Below, one piece after another: positions 46,567 to 58,579 of a DNA stretch of 64,000 nt (positions within the stretch are counted from its first letter, which is position 1; every line of letters begins with the position of its first letter). The stretch spans positions 10,310,001 to 10,374,000 of the forward strand of contig CM055613.1 in assembly GCA_029379385.1 (NCBI GenBank), in the 5' to 3' direction. This DNA comes from Quillaja saponaria. Its lineage: Eukaryota > Streptophyta > Magnoliopsida > Fabales > Quillajaceae. The position numbers were made by a program, and so were the translations under genes. The notes below the pieces were generated by a model, which saw only the letters and a program-made list of their open reading frames with translations, did no database searches and had not been told where the DNA came from.

Positions 46567-48960
46567 TCATTCAAATTTTTTATTTTTATATTTAAGGAAA
46601 TTTTGTAAATTTATCAATACAAAGAGAAAAATTTAAAGATTACCCAATTAAATTTATGAAACTTACATATTGACCCCATAGATTTTGACAAATTAAATAA
46701 GGCTAATTAAATAACTATAAAATTTATTATATTAGAATATAATGTTAAATCAATACATTATTTATAATATACATAAATTGAATTAGTACTTAGTTTGAAT
46801 TTTAAGAAATGTAAACTCTCTCATTTCATTTATTTTTGTTCTTATAAATGAGTTCGATTCTAACTAAAAATTAAGTAAAAATAAGTAATTCATCATTAAA
46901 TTAACTTCAATTCTCTTTATATTTTAAAATAATTTAGAAAATTATTATTATTATATTTATTTTGTTATGTGTGCACATCGACTACTCCACCTCTTTGTTC
47001 TGATTTAAGGTTGGCCATCTATGTCGGAATTAAGAAACTTATGACGTTTTTACTCTTCATGGCCTCTCTTAGAGCTTCAAATCCAAAAATCTAATAAAGA
47101 GAGCATAACTACTTGACTATCAATCTAACTGTTGAAATAAAGATAATAAAATATTTAAAAATAAATATTTATAAAATAATAATTGATATCGGATGAAATT
47201 GAAAATTTGTATGTATCATTTTCAAGATATAATTTTTTTGTTAAATAATTAATTTTATAAAAAAAATCTTATAAAAAATTGGTAATGAGTTTAAAACTAA
47301 CTAATTTTATATTGAGTAAAAAATATTTGATTCCACTGATAAAAATTTCATATTTTTAGAGACGATGGTTGTAACCAGAATATGGTAGGCCTGATGAGGA
47401 CATCATAATTTTGAGCATATTAACCTATGGCATTTGAAGTTAATTTCTAATTGTCACATATATTGAGTCTCAATACAAACAATTTGAAAAAAATTATGAT
47501 AATATTAGATTTTACAAATCCAAATAGAACACGTGGCCTAGTCAAGGTATGTGTATTAGTCTAGTCCAACTTATAACATTATAAGTACTTATGTCTCCTA
47601 TATTTTATTTGAACGGGTTAAAACATTAAAAGTAAATCAGTCTTTCTTTTTTTTTTTTTTTTTGTTGTTGCTAATTTAAAGGAATAGCCACATGTACATA
47701 AACACACACAACTGATTTGGGACATTGCCCAACACGAGTTCCACACACACTGCAATTGCAGTGATTATTTTGCTAACACCATGTACTTATTCCCAAAAGT
47801 AAATTAGATGTTTTTAACAAACGAGACTTTTTAAAAACTTTTTAACTTATGCCATTGAGATTATATATTGACTTTGACATAAAAATTTTCTTAGGTTCAT
47901 AAGACTGCCCTTTGTGTCAAATCAAGACTTACTAATCTCAATAAAATAATTTGCAAAAGTCTGATTCATTGTGATTTAAAAAAAAATTAAAATCACTTGC
48001 AGTTAATAAATCCTTTAGACTTTAGATCATGATAATTAGTATGTATAATTTACATAATTAGTAAGCTTATTTTAGCTGCAAGTATCACTTTTGAGCCAAA
48101 CTAAGCCGTAACCTATTAAGCTTTTCTCCTATTTACATTTCTAAGTAATGGAATCACAAGTGAGAGATAATAATGGCAGTTTGAAAGAGGTTGGAGATAA
48201 TCATTTTTTTTTTTTCTTCTTCTTCAAGAATGTAACTAAACATTTAAGTGGAGAAGTAAAAATAAACATGGAAAGAGTTAAAGAGAGAGAGATGGTGCTC
48301 TTTGGCCTTGTGATGTCTCAATGATCTCTTTGCAATTATGGGTATTATAGACAGATTGACGAGGACAGTGCTTGGAAATTTCAAGGAAATTAGGCTACAT
48401 ATTGGGACCATTTCCGACCAACTTATTAATTTAGTCAATTTTCATACTCTACAATTATCAAATAATTGGATCTGGTTCTGAACTTCAAACAAGTCTGGCA
48501 TAATTAATGATCACTAGTCACGCTTACCGCTTAAGTAAAGAACTATATATCATTTGATTATGTGGTAATACGTTTGTTGTAGATTATAAATAGAGAACTA
48601 AGCACTAGTCAGTTTAACAGAAAAGAAATTCAAGAAGCGCTCCCTATGAGGTTGACAATTTAACTCTTCTGGATAGGCTACAGTTGATAATATTTCTTGT
48701 AAGGGAATATTTGTACATATCCTACTTATTTTTTTACTTTTACACCACCAAAAAAACAAAAATTGTTAGAAATAAATATCAAAGCTTAATAAAGGGTATG
48801 TGACATTAAATTACGATTTAATAACCAAGAAAATTTGACTACACGACGACTTAGTAGCCAAGAAAAATTGACTACATGCTTAGTTATCACTTCAACAAGT
48901 TCAAATCTCACTGACAGGCCGAGCTAACCTTGGCCATGGCCTAGGCTGTTATTTTAGTTT
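46567..48960. other. AT-rich intergenic spacer, no gene seen
   Basis: No coding block or RNA gene recognised. It includes poly-T runs (47646-47663, 48204-48215). Confidence 0.5.
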
Positions 48961-48970
48961 TTTTATTTTA

Positions 48971-49192
48971 TAGGTGTAAGAATACCTTTAAAATAAATAT
49001 TAGGTAGCTCAATAAATAAATATTAAAATTCTTTAACACAATAACTCAAAAGTTTATAGGTGTAAGAATACCTTTAACTATTTGTTTATATAAAAATTAT
49101 AGGTCGAGGCCATTTTTTTCTAACATAACTCGTATTAGGTAGCTTAATAAATAAATATTAAAATTCTTTAACACAATAACTCAAAAGTTTAC
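48971..49192. repeat. Interleaved direct repeats
   Basis: ATAGGTGTAAGAATACCTTTAA occurs at about 48971 and 49057. A 58-bp block (ATTAGGTAGCT, then CAATAACTCAAAAGTTTA) occurs at about 49001-49058 and 49135-49192. This is a partial tandem duplication of roughly 90-130 bp with an extra insertion. Confidence 0.8.
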
Positions 49193-52170
49193 GAACACTT
49201 ACAAAAACTCATATACAGAAGAATATTTATTAAATATCTCAATCTGTATGTGTTTAGACTCTCTCTTAGTACAGCCCACGGGGCTTAATAGCTATCTATT
49301 TATATTTTTGTTTAAATTTTGGTTGATGAATATTATGTAACATAAAATTTATTTTGTCACCTACTTATTTTTTATTCTTTAAAATTTTCTTTTCAATGTT
49401 TGGAGGTAGTTTGGTTTTACAGTTTTGTGGTGGACATTTAAAAATTTTCTTTACGTGATTATGTATGTCTTTATTAAATTATAAATATTTAGTTTGATTC
49501 ATTTGATAATGGACGAAAGATTATTTTTTTCAGTGATCAATGCATAATGTAGAGTTGCATGGGTTGCTGATGTTATACATTTTCACATATGTAATATACA
49601 CCATTGTTATAAGGTAAATATACATTTGAAAATTTTTCAAAGTAAATCTAATTATAATTTTTTAATTTTAAAATAGAAAATATATTATTATCACTTGTAT
49701 TTCATTATATGCATGTTATCATATTTGTACCTGGATTTTTGCAAGTCAACTGTCTATATATGCTTTTGTTTTTATTTGGTTCTACATTTCATAACTAATG
49801 TTTTTCTTAATCTTTTACTTGAATTCACACATCAATATATTAAAAAAAATCACAAATTATTTTTATTATAATTTTAGATTCTCACCTTGATTTTTGATGA
49901 ATACTATAAATTGTGGTATTACTTCATTATTTGAATTCCCACTTTCATGTTGATGTATGTCATAAAAATTTGAATACTTGTAGTTGTGAATGAAAATATT
50001 CAAATATAGAGTTAAATTCGAGCACATATCAATCTAAATTATGAAATGAGTAAAACTGAATTTTTTTTTTTTTTTTTTGATAAGTAAACTGAATTTTAAT
50101 TTAGAAGCTTGAAAATAATAGTTATAATAGGGTGGAATGAAAGAGAGGAACATATGGGTTTGATGACTTTTATGACAATTTCATTTGAACTGTATTGGAC
50201 CGGACATCAAAAGTTATGGATTTGGAAGAAATGGAACTCAAATTTGGCCCAGAAAATTAAAGCAACAATAAGTACTTGAAAATACGGTTTCGGAAAATTA
50301 GATTTAAACATGACAAAAGCCCAACTGGGTTTCTTACCACCCATTGGCATATGGAAATTAATAATTCTGAACGTGCCTGTTGATTGACTAGTAAACTCTC
50401 TTCGTGTTATATACTAAGAAATTAAAACCAAATCCTACCTTTACCTCGAATGATCAATAATCTCTAGATTCACCACACAATCCAGCATTTGTTTGCAGAT
50501 TTTTTCTTAATTTTAATTTCTGGTTTTTTGAAATGTCCAGATTCTTACCCTAGGGGAAATATCTTGGAGGTAGTTGAATGGTCCTTCTTAATTATAAGGT
50601 AATTCAGGGGCACTGAAGGACATAAATTTTGTTAACGTGCAAAGGTTGCTGCTTTTATAAGGTCAGATATGGACAAATATGCATAACAATTGCTATCACA
50701 AACACGTTTAAAGTGGTGTCTATTATATATGTTCCAATACATACATACATACTACAAATATACAAGGCAGTCCCTTATGAGTAGGTAATCTATCACACAT
50801 TTCAAGCAAAGGGTCCAACTCCCCCCATGAAAATATGGAAAACTTCAATGTAAATATCTCCAAACAGAGCCACCCAATTTTAAGAGATAAGATATAAGAT
50901 AAGAAGATGCTAAATAGTCCAACATTATTCCTTAGCTTTCAAATTAAGTATTGTTTCATGTTATTATATGCATAAACTAGCTTACTCTAATTACCAAATT
51001 AGTGTAAATTTGACAATCTTGGTGAGTCCCCTCTCTCGTAAGGAAGACAAACATCTCCTTCATTATTTTGTTTCCTGTTTAAGCAAATTCTGCATTGCAC
51101 TTCCTACATATGCTAATTAAGTTATTATCATTTCATCCAATCTGAGTTTGTATATTTGATAAAATATCCAATCGTTTTCTTAAGAATGAGTAACGGTAAG
51201 ATTTGAACTATTTAAACTTGATTAGGTTATTTTGGTACTCAATCCAACGGATTAAATTATCATATCAATAAATAATATTAGAGTTTCACTCTTAAAATCA
51301 ATTAATTGATAACAAGAAAAAAGACTCATTGACTTATATGTAATATAATGTGAAGCTTCATTATGTTAATAACGTAGAGAATTATCACATTTATAAATAA
51401 AATGCGATTATCCGTAGTATGCTGTGCGTTACGTAATGCTGGCCACACATAGTTTACAAGGACTGCATTGCAGCTCACATGGTGAGGGCCTAGGTTCAAA
51501 AACAATATTGGATGGCACTATTCAATTGAAGCAATAGTAAACATCAAAGGACCCATAATCATTTGGTTTGCACATAGACAAAGGGAAAAGGCATGATAAT
51601 ATATATATTGGATTCGTTTCACATGGGCTGCTAAGATGATGACTGTACAAAATACAAGTTGCGGTAGAGTCTTTGTATTATTTGATAGAACAAGGACACA
51701 ATCATTCTTTTCCAATTCATTCACATATTGGAGAGGTCTCTTTCTTCATTAGCTGTATAAGATCTAGTAAGCTCTCAGGTGTGCTTAGGGGTCTATTTAA
51801 ACCAAGATATGAAATTAACCGAATTCTTTCAAAATATATGCTTTTAGGACATGTATAGATTAACAAAGATTTTGAACCAAATTCTGATTTCATAGTATTG
51901 TTGGGTTTTTGATCCCATTCGTGTTTTTATAGTTTTCGAATTAATTTATTTTTAGTGAACAATAAATTAATTAGATTATGATTAGATTTTTTTAATTAAT
52001 TTAATCTTGATGAGTAAGTAAATTTAATTAAATTGTGATCAAAATTTTTCGAAGAAAATTTACTTAATAGACAAATTTTATATAATATAAATATATAGAC
52101 TTATAAGAGTTTAAGATGTGAGAACTAGAGAATTAATATTTACGAAATCTTTTTGTAAGAAAAGCGATGA
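49193..52170. other. AT-rich intergenic spacer, no gene seen
   Basis: No gene, RNA or clear transposon end recognised in about 3 kb. Small open frames (for example minus 51518-51724) have no signatures. Confidence 0.5.
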
Positions 52171-52174
52171 TAAG

Positions 52175-52204
52175 AGGGGGAGGGGGAGGGGGAGGGGGAG
52201 GGAG
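52175..52204. repeat. (AGGGGG)n microsatellite
   Basis: Four perfect AGGGGG units plus a partial one; G-quadruplex-capable. Confidence 0.9.
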
Positions 52205-53035
52205 AGCTCTTGGAGTACGTTCTCTCCCTCCTATCTAACAAGAGGCATTATTGAGTATCCTTTTGTACCCTCTCTCAGAGGTCACTTCACTCCCTTATCA
52301 CTCTAGGAGGTAGCTCCATTCCTGCCCGATACCCATGAGGCACTCTCTGCTGTTTTTGCTCTATTTCATTAAAGGTTGAAGAAAAATATTGTATAATTCC
52401 CAATATTTTTTATCTTTATTTTGCTTAATATTGCATGAGCAAAACATAATTCAAACAGATAATCACAAAATTAATTCAAAACGGTCAAAACTTTAATATT
52501 TTAGAAAGATTAATTTTCAAATTTGAAAAATAAAACTATGCGGGTCGATTTGCAGGTTCATTAAAACTTTTTCAGTTTAATCGAACAAAAAGAATTGAAA
52601 AATATATCACATTTTTTATATTTTATATTTTATATATCTATATTTTATATTATATATTTTTTTTTTTAACTGTGAAGGGCTGGGTAATATTTTATATTAC
52701 TATGTACACGTACGAACATGAGACAAATATATTGCGGATCATACGTAGGGTCCAATTTATTTGTTACTCGTGTTCCTTCATCAGCAATCTTAGATGTCCT
52801 GATGTCCATAGTAGGAGCCTATCTTGCTTTTTTTCCTCGTATTATTTTAATTTTTTTTTTGACCAAAGTCATATCATGGCAGATCTTGAATTTTTTGTAG
52901 AGTCTCGATTGAGATTTTTATTTTTTCTTCTTTAAAAATTTATGATTCTCTTTATTTGTGAATTGTTGTGCCTTTGATTCGGTTTATCCCTCTAGTTTTA
53001 GAAGTTTTTGATATAGTGCCCCTCTTTGATTTAGC
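52205..53035. other. Intergenic spacer, no gene seen
   Basis: AT-rich with TATTTTATATT repeats near 52615-52650. The short open frames at 52672-52935 have no recognisable signature. Confidence 0.45.
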
Positions 53036-53039
53036 TTTT

Positions 53040-53450
53040 ATAATATTTTTTGAGTTTAAGCTTTTACACAAAATTATTTGTTACTAGAGATATTATTTTT
53101 TAAACTTTAGGAAAAAACATTTTTAAGCTTTTAGACTACTAAAAATTGTTAAAAGTTGAAGTTATAAAAAGAAATTTTTTCAAATAGAAAATATGGAAAA
53201 CTCGAATAAATTTTAATAATTATTTTATTTAGACAAATATAACTATAGTATTTGTCTAATTTGTCTTTTTAGTAATTTTAATACTCAATATTTTTTTAAA
53301 ATAAAATAAAATATTTTTTTTTATCTCACAACCTTTTTACATTAACTGATTTAAACATTTTCAGCTTTTTATACAATACTTATTAACAGTTTTGCTTGAG
53401 AAGTATTTTTACGCATAGCGCTTTTACACATAGCTTAACCAAATAGAACC
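53040..53450. repeat. Copy 3 (inverted) of the dispersed MITE-like family
   Basis: The inverse of the 22250-22860 repeat: AATTTTAATACTCAATATTTTTTT and TATCTCACAACC at 53275-53330, with AGCTTTTA-type sequence at both edges (53052, and near 53362 and 53426). No coding capacity. Confidence 0.5.
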
Positions 53451-54111
53451 AGTTTTTCACTTGAATAATCACTTTTGCATTATTTATTAACATCACCTAC
53501 GATAGAGATCTTTGACTGTAAAAGTATTTTGCATCGCTTCATTTTTGAAAATACTCATGCCATATTAAGGAGTAAAGTGAGATTCTGATCTACATAATAA
53601 GAAAACAGTTAGAGATCATATTATCATATTAGATTAATTGAAAATATTTTGATTCATTTGTTTTATTGTAACTCCCGGTGTTTGACATTTATGTAAATAA
53701 AAATGCAATTATTTTAAATATAAAATAATTTATTATTTTTATTTGATTAATTTAAATGATTTTATTTTTATCTGAATGTTTTATTATTAGTAATATCAGG
53801 AAAATAATGTCAAAACAACACCTATTCACTCACAAAAGGCCTAGTTAAGCACAAAGCTGATAAAAAACATTTAACCACTTTTGGTGTTAATATCAACTTG
53901 TAGGTTGTTCATTTTTTATTTTTTGAAAATTGTCATATGTTCAGTGGAATATATGGTCAAAATCAAATCAAACTAATCGATGCTCACCATTACGAATCTA
54001 CTTGGTCTGATAATTTTTTTGTTTTTTTTAATGTGAGGATTTGAAGGGAGATGATAATTGTTGGCCCAAAAAATACAAACTAGAGGAGATGAATAGTTTG
54101 ATAAATGAAAA
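53451..54111. other. Intergenic spacer, no gene seen
   Basis: AT-rich spacer between two MITEs with nothing recognised in it. Confidence 0.4.
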
Positions 54112-54347
54112 GCTAAATTATACTCTTAGTTCATATAGTTTGACAAATGTATCAGTTTAGTCCTTATAATTCAAAACCGCAAAATGTCATTCTTACAGTA
54201 GTCACGTCACCTTCTATCCAAATAAATTGGATGGAAGGAAGTACAGCGTTGAATTTAGAAAACTATAGGATGAGATTTTGCAATTTTGAACTAGAAGGAC
54301 TAAATTGATACTTTTGTCAAATTATGGGAATAAATTATAATTTAGTC
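54112..54347. mobile_element. 236-bp TIR MITE, Mutator-like TAAATTATA family
   Basis: The left end (GCTAAATTATACTCTTAG, then AGTTTGACAAATGTATCAG, TTTAGTCCTT) is mirrored at the right end, ending ATAATTTAGTC, over about 85 bp. It resembles the arms of 23780-25779. Flanking duplications are not clear. Confidence 0.75.
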
Positions 54348-54898
54348 AAAAACTAAATATTTTTTAGTTTAAAATCACAATCAACTGAAGTAAAGATTGA
54401 AGGGCTAAAGAGTTTGCAAAGTGAATTATATTGGTTCACCAAGTCCTTGGTTATGTCCATACCCCAAGCTTTACTTTGAGAGTTCAACTTACTAACAGCT
54501 GAATTCACATGACTAATCAAAACCTTTATACCAGCTGAATTGTAGGACTTTGCAAAATGTTTACAAATTATTCAGTTACAAAAGCACAAGCAATAGTTCC
54601 ATCGATCCACTGCTCCTGTAATATTGACCTGACTTCTCCAATATTGTATAGAAAATGTAATGTAGAAGACAGGTCGTATCATCGTCAATCTTTCTTCTTG
54701 TAGTTGGCTTTGCTTATGGATGCCATTGTATGGCAAAGTTGAGCATGAAGACCTAGCTGTATTTGGACTCAAACACACAAAGTGTCCAACGTGTCCCTCT
54801 CGATGACTTAAAGATCTTCGAATTAAGATCTCAATCTTGTTAAGTGAATGTTTTGATTCACAGTGATCTAGCTTCTACAAGAGAATCGGCATAGTGAA

Positions 54899-54990
54899 TG
54901 TTTTTCAATACTGGTGGCGCTAAAAAAAAAAAAATATGAAGTACAAACAAACTTAACTCAAGTTTTTCAATACTGGTGGCGCTTAAAAAA
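54899..54990. repeat. Short direct repeat beside the CACTA end
   Basis: TTTTTCAATACTGGTGGCGC followed by an A-rich tract occurs at 54901 and 54963, 62 bp apart. It borders the CACTA fragment. Confidence 0.8.
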
Positions 54991-55124
54991 ATATGGTTGG
55001 CACCATCATACCAAGGGCCTTACTGGAAAACTTTTTGTCGATAAATTATTTTTCTTATTTGTCAGTAAAAGGTGCCTTTACCGACAAACAGTGTTAATCC
55101 TGTAAAATTAGTTTTCGTGTAGTG
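54990..55124. mobile_element. CACTA transposon end fragment
   Basis: It ends with AAAATTAGTTTTCGTGTAGTG at 55124, the inverse of a CACTACACGAAAA terminus. Inside are TTTTTGTCGATAA, TTTGTCAGTAAAAG and inverted TTTACCGACAAAC subterminal motifs, as in 43640-43830. No transposase and no opposite end nearby. Confidence 0.65.
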
Positions 55125-56030
55125 TGTATTAAATTGAAAATTTTCAAGCTTTCCTCCTTCTTTTCATATACCTCTCCTTAACTTTTTTTTACTTTCCTAC
55201 CTCTCTTTCTCGCAATTTCTCCTTAATCCACATTCTCCTACATCACTTATCTTGCGTGAACATTGAAAAGGGTTGGTGGTTGAGACATGAAATCTTCTCT
55301 TTACATTTATGATAGATGTTGTCCCCCACCATCCTAATTAGCGTTCTCAATGTAGTGGGTATTGTTGGGCTAATGCATCCAAGAAAGTAACAATAATTTG
55401 CAAGTATTTCCCTTTATACAATCATAATACTCAGTTGTGCCCCCAAAAGTTGCATCTTTCTTTCTTATTTTTCAAAGGAAAGGAGTTAATGCAATACGCA
55501 AACTGAGGGTTCACCACCAATCCTTAAAAAGAATTAAGATGCCACCACCATCCACCCTTTTAATTACGTGACATGTTGATTGCCATCACCATCAATCTTT
55601 AAAAAAAAAAACATATTTATAATAAAAATTACAAATTCGACTCAATAATAAGAAAAAAATTACATTTATTCAATTTAAAAGTGTAATTAAACTGACTTAT
55701 TGCAAGAGTACGATGATTGCCTCCACTTATTTATTTTCGTTAAATTTCAACATAAAATAATAAATATAATACATGTGAGGAAGTATGTAAAAGTTTAAAA
55801 TAATATTTATTAAAATGTTACATTTATTTTTTTGGATTAATTGACTTATTTACAGTGTATATAGTTGTATTCTTTTTTAATTATTAGATCAAGAAACGAT
55901 TTCATACGGTTGACTTATTTTTTAATTCTTGTTTTCTTATTTACAGTGTATATAATTGCTTTCCTTTTTACAGTGATCAATTAAAATGTTTTCTGTTCCC
56001 TTCCGTCCTCACTGTCCAGTCTGTGTCATC
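55125..56030. other. Intergenic spacer, no gene seen
   Basis: No coding block recognised; AT-rich with poly-A at 55602-55610. Confidence 0.45.
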
Positions 56031-56032
56031 CC

Positions 56033-56288
56033 ATTCTTGGACTTCATATGGTTGACCCAGTACTTATCTCCCTAGCTATGACACACCTATGAGGAGCATC
56101 TGTTCAGGCTGGTAAATTTTTTAAGTTTTACACTAATCTTAGCCGATGGTTACTCATCCAATTCTTGGACTTCATATGGTTGACCCAGTACTTATCTCCC
56201 TAGCTATGACACACCCATGAGGAGCATCTGTTCAGGCTGGTAAATTTTTTAAGTTTTACACTAATCTTAGCCGATGGTTACTCATCCA
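56033..56288. repeat. Two-copy 128-bp tandem duplication
   Basis: 56033-56160 and 56161-56288 differ by a single base that I can see (ACACACCTATG versus ACACACCCATG). A recent exact duplication. Confidence 0.95.
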
Positions 56289-56962
56289 ATTTCACTATTA
56301 TCCCAGTTTAGTCTTTAAATCTATTACTTGGTTGCAATAGCTCCATCATTTGGCTCAATATTCATAGTTAAAATTTAAATTGTTAAAACGCAAGTTATGA
56401 TTGCATTGTGGAAGCTGTAGGGAGAAGCTCATAATTGAGAGAGGGCTCTTCATTGAATTGGGGACTCAAACTTGTGGAGAACTAATGTTCTCTTTCTATT
56501 CTTTCTGTTTTTAGTTTATAATATATATTCTTGAAGTATCCATCACAACTGATTTTAAGATTTGAAGAAGAAAAAACCCATAAGATGGAGGAAAGCAATG
56601 GGTTCCGGATCATTTTCTGTTTTTATAGAACATGAGAAGGATTTGTTCCGGATTAAAAGAATAATTTATTATTGTTATTATTTTAAAATACATTTTTGGA
56701 AAAGGAATTGTGAGCCTTTGATCTGGAACAGGATCTCACCTCTCCCACGCAAAAGAGGATCCAAATCTGAAGGACTCATTATAGGTTCTAATAGCACCGT
56801 TTAGAAGATTCTAAAACGGTACCGTTTTGTGAAACAGTCCTAAAATGGTAACTCTCCAGGAAAGCCCTCACAAGTAAATCTGAACTCCTGCGGTAGTTAT
56901 ATTAAATCCTAAGTGATAAAACTTACGACAACAATTAAAAATTGAAGTATTATTAATTAATA

Positions 56963-57696
56963 GGCTAAAATTTTAAAACACATCTTCAATGATGGGTCAC
57001 TTTTAAATATACAAGTCAATTTTTAATTGCATTTCAATCTTATTTTTTTTAAATACATCCCTCACTATTCAATTGTATTAAACGCATTCCTTCAACTTTG
57101 AGTTACTTTTAATAAATACACCCCTAAAAATTGATCGAATTTTATCATTTTTGTTTTACCAAATAGTACTAACCAAATTTTATTTCTCAAGTCAATATTT
57201 CTATGTTTTACTTTTACCAATCCAAAACAAAAGAGACTTTGCCACCCTTAGAAGCACCAAAGGAAAACAAACACAAACATGTCCAATACGACTACTACCC
57301 TATCTCAAATAATCTCATTAATCTGGCCATCAAATCTCACTTGTCTATCATATCCTAAATGAATTTATGAATACTAAAGTAATGTCTTTTAAAAATAAGG
57401 TTCAAATTATATGTAAGTATAGGTTGCCATTTGGAATGTATTTGCGTTATGGAGAATTTCTTAATTTGTGAGATTATAAATTTAAAAAGTAAAGAAATAA
57501 AAGAGGTATCAATTGAATTTTGAGGGGTGTATTTAAAAAGTTCTCACAGTTGAAAGGGTGTAATTACTACAATTAAATATTAAGGGAGTGTATTTTAAAA
57601 ATATTCAAAATTAAAGTGGTGTGATTAATGTAATAAAAATTGAGAAGTGTGTTTAAAAAAGATTCCAAATTGAAGGGGTATTTTAATATTTTAGCC
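56963..57696. mobile_element. 0.73-kb Mutator-like TIR element
   Basis: The left arm starts GGCTAAAATTTTAAAACACA and the right arm ends ATTTTAGCC, with about 180 bp of mirrored sequence. Each arm carries repeated AAATACACCCCT or AAACACACTTCT-like blocks. Flanks TAATTAATA and TAAATAGTA match at 7 of 9 positions, compatible with an aged 9-bp target duplication. No coding region. Confidence 0.78.
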
Positions 57697-57786
57697 TAAA
57701 TAGTATTGGGTACAAAATTTATAGTAAAGAAAAACCCACTCGTTGATAATTAATCTTGTCCATACTAAATGAAATCCACTTGTTTA

Positions 57787-57793
<7 letters not shown>

Positions 57794-57831
<38 letters not shown>
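57794..57831. repeat. (TA)19 microsatellite
   Basis: Perfect AT dinucleotide run. Confidence 0.95.
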
Positions 57832-57835
<4 letters not shown>

Positions 57836-58089
57836 GAGAAATCCTTATCATCTTCTACTATATTATATAAACTTATTTAAAAATAAATTTAATGACTAAA
57901 TCTTATTCTATTACTTAATAACTATTATTTATTTTAAGAAAAAAAATTTCTCGCTCACTCCTCAAACATAAAGCAGTAACCTCCTATTACTCTCCCACTT
58001 ATAAAAATATTTCTTATCAAATTAAATTCATTAAAAAAAAAAAAAGCTCACTCACACACTAACTCATCTTTTCTAACACTCCTCACACT

Positions 58090-58575
58090 TAGGCTAACTT
58101 TGGTAATATTTTCAAGAGGGTGCTTTGGCTTTATAAAACTACAGCACCTAAATATTGTTTGATTAATTTGTTTAGGAGTGCTTCTTCTGTTGCTTTAAAA
58201 AAATCATAGGTTCTTTTAGAAGCACTCCAGGTGATGCTTTTAAAAGTTAGCTGTAGCTTTTCAAAATTAATAGTACAAAAATTACCTTATTAATTTTAGA
58301 AAATTATCAAATATATCTTCAATTAATTTATAAACCATTAAATTTCTCTTCCTAAATATATCTTTAATTAATGATATCTATTTTTGTTATTTTATACATT
58401 AATAATAGTTTATGATTTGTTTTACTAAATACCTTTTTCATTATTTTTACTGTCCACAACAACTTTTATAAAAAATTTACCAAACAAGGTTATTATAACT
58501 TTTTGATAGTTATTTTTCACAGTATAAAAGTTACAACAACTTTTTAAAAGTCACAGAGTTACCAATTCAAACCTT
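58090..58575. repeat. Possible hAT-like MITE
   Basis: Imperfect inverted sequence at the edges (CTTTGGTAA and TTACCAATTC) and mirrored GCTTTTAAAA / AACTTTTTAAAAG blocks around AT-rich sequence. No coding capacity. Weak evidence. Confidence 0.35.
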
Positions 58576-58579
58576 CAAA

